Made by a program: the position numbers and the translations under genes. The notes under the pieces are model-generated. The model was given only the letters and a program-made list of their open reading frames with translations. It did no database searches and had not been told where the DNA came from. 57,171 nt of DNA from CAYGDP01 sp964348665 (lineage in GTDB: Bacteria > Verrucomicrobiota > Verrucomicrobiia > Palsa-1439 > CAYGDP01): assembly GCA_964348665.1 (NCBI GenBank), contig CAYGDP010000025.1, positions 1 to 57,171 of the forward strand. The letters are read 5' to 3'. Positions 25,801 through 33,612 of this stretch are shown piece after piece (position 1 is the stretch's first letter; every line of letters begins with the position of its first letter).

Positions 25801-27973
25801 CAATCAGTTGGCGATGAGCGTTGAACCGCACGTGGCGATTGGGATGTTCGAGTGACGCGACGAGTTGCGCGGACGTGGCGCTGGCCAGATTTGGAATGGC
25901 AATTTTTTGCGCCTGTTTGTGGTCCACGCGCCAGAGGCGGCCATAATAATGGTCGCGGTCGGGGCGAATGGCGGCATTGCGCGGGCCGTGTTTGGTGCCG
26001 CGCGTATCGTTGTGGCCGACGGCCTGATTGTAAAAATCAACGATGTACATCGAGCCGTCGGGAGCAACCCGCACTTCGATTGGGCGAAACCACATATCGC
26101 GTCCCCGGATGAACTCGGTCTCCTCGCGATTGGGAGCTTTCGTCATTTTATAGCTGGGACCCTCGGAGGTGACGATCTCGTGATGAATCAGGTTGATGGT
26201 TGGTTCGGTGGTGAAGTAATTGTAGTTCCATGCGGCGGGCCATGTGCCTCCATCGTAGATGACCGTGCCGGCAGAAGCGGTGAACGACCCGACCAAATCA
26301 ATCTGCAGGTAAGGGACTTCTGTGTAGGGAATCGCAGGATAACTCTTCGGGCTGCGGCGAACCACCTTGAAGCTCGGCGTGTTGCCGACTTTGCCGCGCG
26401 CGATGCGGTCTTCGCTTAACACAACGTTCATCAACAACTCGCCGCTGGTGGGTTGTGTGAAAAAGATCTCGTTGTCCCAAGTCACCTGCAATCCCCACGT
26501 ATTCCCGCCTTTCGAGCAGTATTGCTCCATCGCGCTGCCATCGGGTCGGAAACGAACGACGCCGCTGTTGATCGCGCCGAAATTTTTCGAGCCATCGCCA
26601 TTGGTCACTTTGCCGCTGCCGCTGTAACCGTGCGTGGCGTAAATCCAACCGTCGAGTCCCCATCGAAGATTATTGATGACTGCGTGCGTGTCGCCCGTTC
26701 CAAGCCCCGTGTAGAGTTTTACTTCCTGTTCGGCTTTGCCGTCCCCGTTTGTGTCGCGCAGCCACCAGATATCGGGAGCCGCGGCGGCGATGACACCATC
26801 TTTGTAAAACACGAAACTTGTCACCAGTTCCAGTCCTTCAAAGAAAATATCCTTCTTATCCATCCGCCCGTCGCCGTTGGTATCGGATAGGATTGAGATC
26901 CGGTCGTGCGCGGGTCGGTCGTATCTCCTGCTATCGGGGGTCAGTTTTGCACCGTCAATCCACTTCTGCACTAGGTCATCTCGGCGATTTGCCCAGCGGC
27001 CGTCGGGATATTCCGGCGTTTCGGCGACCCACAACCGGCCTTGCCCATCCCAGTCCACATTCATTACCTTGTTAATGAGTGGTTCGGCGGCGACGAGACT
27101 CATGTTGAAATCGGGATGCACCTCGATTTTCGCGGCAGCTTTTTCGGGGGCAATCGGTCCGCCTTCGGGATACCGCAGCGACGCCACTTCTTCTTTGGAC
27201 GCAAACTCGTCCAGATTCGTCCGCTTGCCTGTCCACGCGATTCCCCGCAGCAATGCGGCGCGAAAATGCGGCAGACTGAAACTCGCGTGGTTATGACCCG
27301 GTATGGAAACAAACGCGCGATAGTTGTCTTTTTCATAGACCCACATCTGCGGTTGGATGTCGTACACGGAAACTTTACCGCCGCCCGGCTGGCCGCGTTT
27401 GTCTCGTCCCGTGATTTTTGGCGTGTAGGCCGCCGCCAGCACGCGCGCCTCCGGCGTCATATTCAAGTCGTAGTAAATTTCGTCGTCGAACTGGAAATTC
27501 GCCGCGCCCGCCGTGATCGGGTGCGTGAGGTCGATATAATAAAGGTGGGTGGGTCCTTCGAGCCACTTCGCCGTGCCATCCTGCCACGCGCCGCCGACGA
27601 CTGTCTTGAACCAATCCGCGTCCTTGCCCGACACGATCGCATCGTGAATCACAACGACACCGCCGCCGCGTTTGGTAAAATTGTCCAACAGCGACTTCTG
27701 CTCCGAGGTCATCGCCCCGCCGTGAGCACAATAGAGGACAAGCACGTCCGTGTTGTCCAATTGCGCTGCCGTCGGAAATTCCATCGCCCCGTCGCATTTC
27801 GCCCCGCGCTGGTTGAGCAATGCCTTCCATTCTTCGAGGAATTTGGGATGATCGTGCTGACCGGGCCCGTGGGTTTTCACTCCCGCGCGAATGAACACAC
27901 GAAGCGGCTTTTCCGCCGCAGAAAGAGTGGCTGTGAAAATTGCAAGAACACTGAGTAAAAGGATTTTTTTCAT
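22874..27973 (-). CDS. secreted ThuA - PVC-type dehydrogenase - HEAT - cytochrome c - ThuA protein
   Basis: A 1,699-residue exported protein. Signal peptide MKKILLLSVLAIFTATLSAA; I chose ATG 27973 because a CGGAG ribosome-binding site lies just before it. Rough order: ThuA domain (22-250; LVLYCAHGG, VSIPGHNHASF); membrane-bound-dehydrogenase beta-propeller (280-690; WDGQGRLWVAETPEYPDG); HEAT repeats (700-1060); cytochrome c with CSTCH and the downstream Met in LMPEGF (about 1110-1235); an NPCBM-like beta domain; and a second ThuA domain at the C-terminus (VLLVGGGSSHDF, IIILHPGAWYNWG). ThuA proteins are tied to keto-sugar metabolism, and such propeller-cytochrome proteins to periplasmic sugar oxidation. 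Two ThuA domains bracketing a haem dehydrogenase in one chain suggests substrate oxidation and processing in one periplasmic enzyme. Confidence 0.88.
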   Translation of the reverse strand: MKKILLLSVLAIFTATLSAAEKPLRVFIRAGVKTHGPGQHDHPKFLEEWKALLNQRGAKCDGAMEFPTAAQLDNTDVLVLYCAHGGAMTSEQKSLLDNFTKRGGGVVVIHDAIVSGKDADWFKTVVGGAWQDGTAKWLEGPTHLYYIDLTHPITAGAANFQFDDEIYYDLNMTPEARVLAAAYTPKITGRDKRGQPGGGKVSVYDIQPQMWVYEKDNYRAFVSIPGHNHASFSLPHFRAALLRGIAWTGKRTNLDEFASKEEVASLRYPEGGPIAPEKAAAKIEVHPDFNMSLVAAEPLINKVMNVDWDGQGRLWVAETPEYPDGRWANRRDDLVQKWIDGAKLTPDSRRYDRPAHDRISILSDTNGDGRMDKKDIFFEGLELVTSFVFYKDGVIAAAAPDIWWLRDTNGDGKAEQEVKLYTGLGTGDTHAVINNLRWGLDGWIYATHGYSGSGKVTNGDGSKNFGAINSGVVRFRPDGSAMEQYCSKGGNTWGLQVTWDNEIFFTQPTSGELLMNVVLSEDRIARGKVGNTPSFKVVRRSPKSYPAIPYTEVPYLQIDLVGSFTASAGTVIYDGGTWPAAWNYNYFTTEPTINLIHHEIVTSEGPSYKMTKAPNREETEFIRGRDMWFRPIEVRVAPDGSMYIVDFYNQAVGHNDTRGTKHGPRNAAIRPDRDHYYGRLWRVDHKQAQKIAIPNLASATSAQLVASLEHPNRHVRFNAHRQLIDLGKTDAAPALRQMFATSKFPEARVASLWTLAQLGQLDTKTFAAAANDADAAVRKNAMQSVAAMPPSDKVAKESALKLLTDADPQVRLEAVNALATIEMDAEIARALVAAYPSFTDNWSRAAFFGAAAKSPAIVMDAALSNAPTDDSESMVRRLTKQIADAQNAPEAAKLVVAISQKPASADALKQTILESLAAGLKPDTLPAWSPDLQKALQTLVTSSSPQLSAATLPLVSRWDKGGAMKDALQGHLKSLVVRVQDASQSEDARVQIAQTLLGVRRSSPDALPAVAKLLGGKNSPTLQRRVIEAVGEIPDVEAGAALIAAFPSLQGDLQSLALEQLLKRAPWSLALLDALESGKIDASAFGPANLHRLRLHPDAAVASRANVVIDKVRGPETKQKDELIAKLMPVVSKAGSADKGKEVFTKNCSTCHKLGDIGRDVGPPLVGIGTHGPDHLLTQILDPNREVDPSFSAWAIQTNDGESYDGIIARENKSAVTLRNAAGEQEIRVNQIQSRRNAGRSLMPEGFEQLGGEALRDLLTFLGAAEQRFRFVDLTTAFTADSRYGLYWTQDQRSDTLKFVKFGAVTVEGVPFFIADPAKMPSAKNLIVLKGGAGNSFSKTKMPKKVEAKVGFAANRLHFLGGVGGWAHPLGGENVPVMKATVIYADGLTEEIIMHNSQEFADYIRVVNVPGSKLAEELVSENQLRWYTKPLKRTAVIERLVLESYDNDVAPTTVAITAEMADANAQVQTPTPAAAAQPEPLQWDGNGLKVLLVGGGSSHDFKKWFNQADAATLKATGKFAVAYTEKVAVAESELAGANVLVLSTNQGNFSKPEFRKALADFANTGKGIIILHPGAWYNWGNWPDYNKTIVGGGSRGHDALGEFEVKVTATSHPILKDVPATFKITDELYWFEPDASGAPIEILATAYSKQKSATYPSIWIVKHPKTRIVGIALGHDGRAHELPAFKALLQNAVQWVSGK

Positions 27974-28070
27974 AGAAACGCTCCGTCTATTGAAGACTCT
28001 ACCATAACCCAACGCCTCTCGTCATGCCAATAAGGACAATCCACCAATACCTATCCAAAACACGCGGTCG

Positions 28071-28913
28071 CTACTCGAAGTAATACTCACAACAATCACA
28101 AACGGGCGTGTAACCGATGCGCTGATAGATCGCGTTCGAGGTTGGGTTGGCCAAGTCGGTGTAGAGAAAGCAAAATTTCCGCCCCGAATCGAGCAAGCGC
28201 TGGCTCATTGCGGCGACCAGCGATGTTGCATATCCACGCTTCCGAAATTCGGGCGGCGTATAGACCAGCGAGATACGAATACCGCGCGAAGTTGTTCCCG
28301 CCGTCACAGCCATTGAAACAACCTGTCCATCTTCCCAAACGAACAGCCGTCCGTCGCTAGTCATTCTTCCAACGGTCTCTCGCACTGTATCCGGTTTCTC
28401 ATCCGTGTTAGCTTCCCGCGCAAATTCAGCGCCCCACTCCATCACGATCGGCGTGTCAGCATTCGTCCCGACCCTCATGTGCCCCCGGCTGTAGGCCGGA
28501 TGGATCACTTTTTGCAGCTCAAAGATTCGCATCTTCCGGCCATCGCGAGCTTGGACGCCCCTATCCCGTGACCAGACCTCTGCAAATCGTTTCGCCTCGT
28601 CATTTGGCCCTATGATTCCCGACACGGGGAGTTTCTTCCGCAAGAGATCGTGCGCAATCGCTGCCAATTCGTTTTGCTTGGCGCGCACTACCACCAGTTT
28701 GCGGGGCGGGGTCATCAACGCCGCCGTTGTAATCGCGTTCTCTGTCTCGACGGTAACGAGATACGGGTTCGCGCACGATTCAGGACGAGCGATCAACCCC
28801 GAACAAAGTCCCAAGATGAGATTGTTCTCCGCCTCGCGCGCTTCCAGAAATTTCCCCGCGCGATTGAGGAACGCACGAGCGTCATTGTGTTCGGCAATAG
28901 ACACAGAACGCAT
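28071..28913 (-). CDS. GNAT family N-acetyltransferase
   Basis: A 280-residue protein whose C-terminal half is a GNAT domain: SLVYTPPEFRKRGYATSL (about 208-225) has the acetyl-CoA pyrophosphate loop R-x-R-G-x-A, followed by CFLYTDLANPTSNAIYQRIG, the usual FR47-like end. The N-terminal half resembles a second, degenerate GNAT-like lobe (FLNRAGKFLEAREAENNLIL). It acetylates an amine of unknown identity. It stands alone on the minus strand, upstream of the large ThuA protein but with a clear gap. Confidence 0.82.
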   Translation of the reverse strand: MRSVSIAEHNDARAFLNRAGKFLEAREAENNLILGLCSGLIARPESCANPYLVTVETENAITTAALMTPPRKLVVVRAKQNELAAIAHDLLRKKLPVSGIIGPNDEAKRFAEVWSRDRGVQARDGRKMRIFELQKVIHPAYSRGHMRVGTNADTPIVMEWGAEFAREANTDEKPDTVRETVGRMTSDGRLFVWEDGQVVSMAVTAGTTSRGIRISLVYTPPEFRKRGYATSLVAAMSQRLLDSGRKFCFLYTDLANPTSNAIYQRIGYTPVCDCCEYYFE

Positions 28914-29030
28914 TGTAGGCAGATTCGGTGAATCGAAGAAATCATTTTTATAGAAGAATCCAATGGAATACCCGCTTGTTCCTAGTTCTGCTCTTTGATA
29001 GAGTTAAAAGCGAATGGAGGAAGTCGCCAC

Positions 29031-30281
29031 ATGATCAAGCCAAGCCTTGTTCTATTTGTATTTGTTACGAGTGGTTTCAGCGACAATTGGCCTGCGTGGC
29101 GCGGACCACACGCCAACGGAGTTTGTGACGAGAAAAATCTGCCGCGGCAATGGTCAGCGACAGAAAACGTCCGCTGGAAAATGCCGCTCCCGGGGCCGGG
29201 AAACTCAACGCCGATTATTTGGGGCGACCGGGTTTTCCTGACTCAATCACTCGACAAAGGCGGACAAGATCGCGCATTGCTATGTCTCGACCGGCGCGAC
29301 GGAAAATTGCACTGGCAGAAGAGCGTAAAGTTCGAGGGAAAAGAAAGCACGCATGGCGACAACCCCTACTGCTCGGCGTCGCCCGCCACCGATGGCTATC
29401 GCGTGGTTGCCTCGTTTGGCTCGGCCGGCGTGGCATGCTACGATTTCGACGGCAAACAGCTTTGGCACCGCGACCTCGGCAAGTTCGAGCACATTTGGGG
29501 CAACGCGTCTTCGCCGGTCATTCATGGCGATCGCGTGTTTCTCAATTGTGGACCGGGCGAGAGGACGTTTTTAATCGCACTCGATCTCAAGAGTGGTAAA
29601 GACCTTTGGAGCGTGGAAGAGCCGGGCGGAAAATTCGGGAAGGATTCCAAGGAATGGCTTGGTTCATGGAGCACGCCGGTCGTCGCGCGGATCAACAAAC
29701 GCGACGAATTAATCATGACTTGGCCCGATGCGATCAAGAGTTACAACCCGCACACGGGCGAGTTGCTCTGGACTTGTCGCGGACTGACCAAGCTTGCCTA
29801 TACTTCGCCGCTGGTGACCCCCGATGTGGTCGTTGCGATGTCCGGCTACGGTGGTTCTTGGATTGCGTGCAAAACCGGCGGGCAAGGAGACGTGACCGAG
29901 ACACATCGGCTCTGGCGCAACGATCGCGCTCCTCAACGAATTGGGTCGGGTGTCATTGTTGGCGACCATATCTATATGGTCAACGAGCCGGGCACCGCGC
30001 AGTGCATCGAACTTGCCACCGGCAAGACGCTTTGGAACGAGCGGCTTGGCAGCGGTTCATGGGGGAATCTCGTGCTGGCGGAAGGCCGTCTCTACGTAAC
30101 CAACTTGGCTGGCGAGACCGGTGTCTTCGCCGCGAAACCGCAATTCGAGGTATTGGCCAAAAATCCTCTCGGCGAGAAAACCCTCGCCTCGATTGCCGTT
30201 TCGAACGGCGACATTTTCATCCGCACCTATCAGAATCTTTGGTGCATTGCTAACCCAAACCAGTCTAAAGGAGTAAAATGA
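29031..30281 (+). CDS. secreted PQQ-like beta-propeller protein
   Basis: A 416-residue protein with signal peptide (MIKPSLVLFVFVTSGFS) and the hallmark NWPAWRGPHANGV at the mature N-terminus. Repeated blades read like LLCLDRRDGKLHWQKSV, CYDFDGKQLWHRDL and LIALDLKSGKDLWSVEEPGG, the PQQ-binding-like (WD-type) repeat. Such proteins are very common in PVC bacteria; most lack evidence for actual PQQ binding. I chose ATG 29031, which has GGAGG 10 bp upstream; the frame is open from 28995. Its TGA overlaps the ATG of the DUF1080 gene, so it heads that operon. Confidence 0.85.
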   Translation: MIKPSLVLFVFVTSGFSDNWPAWRGPHANGVCDEKNLPRQWSATENVRWKMPLPGPGNSTPIIWGDRVFLTQSLDKGGQDRALLCLDRRDGKLHWQKSVKFEGKESTHGDNPYCSASPATDGYRVVASFGSAGVACYDFDGKQLWHRDLGKFEHIWGNASSPVIHGDRVFLNCGPGERTFLIALDLKSGKDLWSVEEPGGKFGKDSKEWLGSWSTPVVARINKRDELIMTWPDAIKSYNPHTGELLWTCRGLTKLAYTSPLVTPDVVVAMSGYGGSWIACKTGGQGDVTETHRLWRNDRAPQRIGSGVIVGDHIYMVNEPGTAQCIELATGKTLWNERLGSGSWGNLVLAEGRLYVTNLAGETGVFAAKPQFEVLAKNPLGEKTLASIAVSNGDIFIRTYQNLWCIANPNQSKGVK

Positions 30282-31600
30282 AAGCTAGAATCCTTTCCGT
30301 CCTCTTTGTCATCGTTCTCGTTTCTTCCCTCGCTTTCACCGCCGACGAAGACGGTTTCGTGCCGCTCTTTAACGGCAAAGATTTGTCGGGCTGGATTCCC
30401 GTCAATGTCGCGCCCGACACGTTCACCGTGCAGGATGGGATGATCATCTGCAGCGGCTTGCCGACCGGCGTAATGCGCACCGCGAAGTTGTATGAGAACT
30501 TTATCTTCGAAGTCGAATGGCGACACATGAAGGTCGGCGGCAATTCGGGCATCTTCATGTGGGGTGACGCGCTCACTGCGGCCGGCACGCCCTTCGCGCG
30601 CGCGATCGAAGTGCAGGTGCTCGACCACGGTTATGGCAAGAGCGATTGGTTCACTACGCACGGCGATGTGTTTGCCATCCATGGCGCAACGATGAAACCA
30701 TTCCCGCCCAGCAAAGGGATGCGGAGTTTTCCCACGGAGCATCTCAGCAAGGGATCGCCCGAGTGGAATCACTACCGAATCGAATGCAACAATGGCACGG
30801 TTAAGCTTTCCGTCAACGGCAAACAGGTCTCCGGTGGTGAAAACTGCAAACCGCGCAAAGGCCACATCTGTCTCGAATCCGAAGGCGGCATCGTTCATTT
30901 CCGAAATCTGCGCATCAAAGAACTGCCCTCGACCGGCGCGACCGCCGAGGAAACTTCACGCGCCAATGATGGAATTCCGTTGAGCGACGTCGAGGGTTTC
31001 ACCAATCTCTACACCGGCAAGGATTTCGCGGGCTGGAAATGGGACGCCGGCCACAAAGGACATTGGAAAGCCCAGGACTGGGTCCTCGATTACGATGGCA
31101 AGAGCGAAGCCGCCGATAAGAGTTTGTGGACGGAAAAGGAATACGGCGATTTCGTGTTGATTACGGATTGGCGTTGGACGCGCAAACCGGTCGAAAAAGA
31201 AGTGCCCGTCATCCTGCCCAACGGCGACCAAAACGGCGCTGCCAAAGTTCCCGATGCAGGGGACAGCGGCATCTATCTGCGCGGCAACAGCAAGAGTCAG
31301 GTCAATATCTGGTGCTGGCCGATTGGCTCCGGCGAAGTTTATGGCTACCGCACCGACTCGGCAATGTCCGCTGAAGTGCGCGCGGGTGTCACCCCGAAAG
31401 TCAAAGCCGACAAACCGATTGGCGAATGGAATCGCTTCGTCATTACGATGAAAGGCGACCGTCTCACGGTTTTTTTGAACGGCAAGCTCGTCATCGAGAA
31501 CGCTCAGCTTCCCAGCGTCCCGGCGCGCGGCCCGATCGCCCTGCAGCATCATGGCGACCCAATCCAGTTCGCGAACATCCTAATCAAGGAATTGAAATGA
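30278..31600 (+). CDS. secreted protein with two DUF1080 (3-keto-disaccharide hydrolase) domains
   Basis: A 440-residue exported protein (signal peptide to about residue 21). Two tandem DUF1080 beta-sandwich domains follow: FVPLFNGKDLSGWIPVNV with GNSGIFMWG and AIEVQVLDHGYG in the first (25-215), and FTNLYTGKDFAGWKWD with DSGIYLRGN in the second (235-440). DUF1080 domains include 3-keto-glycoside lyases/hydrolases acting after sugar oxidation by Gfo/Idh/MocA enzymes. The ATG overlaps the previous stop, and GGAG precedes it. The gene also overlaps the next by 4 bp. The duplication may let one protein bind two sugar units, which is inference. Confidence 0.9.
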   Translation: MKARILSVLFVIVLVSSLAFTADEDGFVPLFNGKDLSGWIPVNVAPDTFTVQDGMIICSGLPTGVMRTAKLYENFIFEVEWRHMKVGGNSGIFMWGDALTAAGTPFARAIEVQVLDHGYGKSDWFTTHGDVFAIHGATMKPFPPSKGMRSFPTEHLSKGSPEWNHYRIECNNGTVKLSVNGKQVSGGENCKPRKGHICLESEGGIVHFRNLRIKELPSTGATAEETSRANDGIPLSDVEGFTNLYTGKDFAGWKWDAGHKGHWKAQDWVLDYDGKSEAADKSLWTEKEYGDFVLITDWRWTRKPVEKEVPVILPNGDQNGAAKVPDAGDSGIYLRGNSKSQVNIWCWPIGSGEVYGYRTDSAMSAEVRAGVTPKVKADKPIGEWNRFVITMKGDRLTVFLNGKLVIENAQLPSVPARGPIALQHHGDPIQFANILIKELK

Positions 31601-32601
31601 AGTGGATGAAGCGAAGGAGATCCGTCGGTCTTTTGTTGGCGATTGCATGCGGGAGTTTGACCGACGGTTTTGCGCAACAATTACCCGCCGGCAATGGTCT
31701 TGCCGCGAAATATGCGGGAGACAAGGGAATCGCAAGCGACCCGCGTGTGTTATTGGCGGAAGATTTTGAGTCGGGCGAAATTGCCGACTTGCAGAAACGG
31801 TGGAGCAGCGTCAGCGACAAGGATGGCAAGGTTCTCGCATTCAGCGATCAGCGACCAGTGGATAGCGGCGGCAAACGCTCGATTCAGATGACCGCCACGC
31901 TCGGTGAAAACACCGGGGGACATCTTTATACGCCGCTGTCCAAATCCGTGGACAAAGCATTCGCCCGGTTTTACGTCAAGTTTGCGCCCGATGCGGATTA
32001 CATCCATCACTTCGTCCATTTCGGCGGTTACAATCCGTCAACCCGCTGGCCGCAGGGTGGGGCGGGCGAACGACCGCATGGCGACGAGCGCGTCACGATT
32101 GGGATTGAACCCTACGGCAGCTATGGCCGGTTTCCCGCGCCGGGCGCTTGGAACTTTTATTCTTACTGGCAAGATATGAAAATCTCCGCCGATAACAAAT
32201 ATTGGGGCAATGGTCTGCATCCGGTTCAGCCCGCGCTCGTTCCTCGCGATCGTTGGCAATGCGTTGAGATCATGCTCAAGCTCAATTCGACTCCCGACAC
32301 GTCCGATGGGGAGTGCGCATTCTGGCTGGATGGCAAACTTACCGCGCATTTCGCGAAGGGCGTCAAACGCGGGCCGTGGACGGGGATGGGTTTTTCGCTG
32401 GTCGAAACCGGCGGCGAACCGTTCGAGGGTTTTCGTTGGCGCAAGAGTAATGACCTCAAAGTCAACTTCTTCTGGCTGCTCCATTACGTTACCGAAAACG
32501 CCGCGCGCCAAAATCGGGTCGCGAACCCGAACAAGACGAATCGCGTTTGGTTCGACGAGATTGTGGTGGCAACCGAATACATCGGGCCGATCAAGAAGTG
32601 A
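31597..32601 (+). CDS. secreted beta-sandwich-type protein (carbohydrate-related)
   Basis: A 334-residue exported protein; signal peptide to about residue 26 (LLLAIACGSLTDGFAQQ). The body looks like a concanavalin-type jelly roll: LAEDFESGEI at the start, FARFYVKFAPDADYIHHFVH in the middle, CAFWLDGKLTAHFAKGVK, and a last strand VWFDEIVVATEYIGPI, the usual ending of LamG/polysaccharide-lyase-like domains. I cannot assign a family or catalytic residues. It overlaps the DUF1080 gene by 4 bp, so it belongs to the same operon and probably binds or cuts a polysaccharide. Confidence 0.65.
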   Translation: MKWMKRRRSVGLLLAIACGSLTDGFAQQLPAGNGLAAKYAGDKGIASDPRVLLAEDFESGEIADLQKRWSSVSDKDGKVLAFSDQRPVDSGGKRSIQMTATLGENTGGHLYTPLSKSVDKAFARFYVKFAPDADYIHHFVHFGGYNPSTRWPQGGAGERPHGDERVTIGIEPYGSYGRFPAPGAWNFYSYWQDMKISADNKYWGNGLHPVQPALVPRDRWQCVEIMLKLNSTPDTSDGECAFWLDGKLTAHFAKGVKRGPWTGMGFSLVETGGEPFEGFRWRKSNDLKVNFFWLLHYVTENAARQNRVANPNKTNRVWFDEIVVATEYIGPIKK

Positions 32602-32790
32602 AGAGGCAACGGGGAGGGAGATGAGAAAAGAGGAGAGAATGGTAATGGGAGAAGAGAGACAAAGCGGCGAGCGAAAATAAGTATCTGAATGAAACAACGC
32701 GTTTTTGACGTCACGAACCATACTATTACTTATTGATCCGAGCGGTGTTATTTTTGACTCTGGAACTTCTCTTTGATATCATTGCGCGCG
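32602..32790. other. purine-rich intergenic stretch
   Basis: About 190 bp without a gene. The first 80 bp are almost pure purine on the plus strand (GGGAGGGAGATGAGAAAAGA and similar), perhaps a dispersed repeat remnant. The promoter for the SUMF1-like gene would lie near 32700-32780. Confidence 0.4.
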
Positions 32791-33612
32791 ATGAGGAAGT
32801 GGATTTCCGCAGTCATAATCGTAGGCGCAATGCTTGCCAATGCGGGTGATTTACCGAAAGGCATTACAACCCAAAGCGGGATCGATATGATGCTGGTTTC
32901 CGCCGGGAAATATCTAATGGGTGACGAACAGGGCGCGGCGGATGAAAAACCTCGGCGCGCGGTGGAGCTAAGTTCATTTTGGATGGATCGCACGGAAGTG
33001 ACGCAGGAAGCATTTGAAAAACTCATGGGGTATAATCCCTCGAAGATCGTGCGCGAAAAATATCCGGTAGATTCTGTGCGGTGGCTGGAGGCGGCCGAAT
33101 ACTGCAACGAACGGTCAAGGCACGATGGTTTCGCGCCGTGTTACGACCTCAAGACGGGCGCGTGCGATTTTACAGCAAACGGATATCGGTTGCCGACCGA
33201 AGCCGAATGGGAATATGCATGTCGCGCGGGGACGACCACAAAGTATTTCTTTGGGGACAACGCGGCGGCATTGGATTCCTTCGGGTGGTATGAAAAAAAC
33301 GCGGGAAAGAAAGCGCATCCGGCGGGGACGAAGAAACCGAATTCGCGGGGTCTTTGCGATCTAGCCGGCAGTTTGATTGAATGGTGCAATGATTGGTACG
33401 CGCCCGATTCATATTCAAAGAATCCCGCAACGAACCCAAGCGGCCCGGCGGCCGGCAAGGAACGCGTGTTGCGCGGTGGATGCTGGCAGATGAAAGCGGA
33501 ACATTGCCGATCAGGGATTCGGTTTCACGACGAGCCAGCGTTGCCCGATGCATGTTTTGGTCGCGATAGCTATGGTTTTCGGTGTGTGCGAAAAGCAGAG
33601 GAAAAAAAATGA
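32791..33612 (+). CDS. secreted SUMF1-like protein (pseudo-FGE)
   Basis: A 273-residue exported protein (signal peptide to about residue 19) with the SUMF1/FGE-sulfatase fold: FWMDRTEVTQEAFEKLMG, GYRLPTEAEWEYACRAG, GLCDLAGSLIEWCNDWY and a final YGFRCVR. In true formylglycine-generating enzymes two Cys follow the RGGS loop. Here the loop is RGGCWQMKAEHC, so the first is Met and only the second Cys is kept; classical FGE activity is unlikely. I chose ATG 32791 because it starts the signal peptide. The stop overlaps the next gene by 4 bp. A ligand-binding or structural role is more likely. Confidence 0.85.
   Translation: MRKWISAVIIVGAMLANAGDLPKGITTQSGIDMMLVSAGKYLMGDEQGAADEKPRRAVELSSFWMDRTEVTQEAFEKLMGYNPSKIVREKYPVDSVRWLEAAEYCNERSRHDGFAPCYDLKTGACDFTANGYRLPTEAEWEYACRAGTTTKYFFGDNAAALDSFGWYEKNAGKKAHPAGTKKPNSRGLCDLAGSLIEWCNDWYAPDSYSKNPATNPSGPAAGKERVLRGGCWQMKAEHCRSGIRFHDEPALPDACFGRDSYGFRCVRKAEEKK

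Noticed and set aside
25095..25817. A 240-codon Ala/Ser-rich plus-strand ORF
   Set aside because: It is antisense to the HEAT-repeat part of the ThuA-dehydrogenase protein and has the low-complexity look of a shadow frame.
28071..28913. GNAT gene as part of the large ThuA protein operon
   Set aside because: A gap of nearly 100 bp separates it from the ThuA start, which has its own ribosome-binding site, so linkage is not supported.
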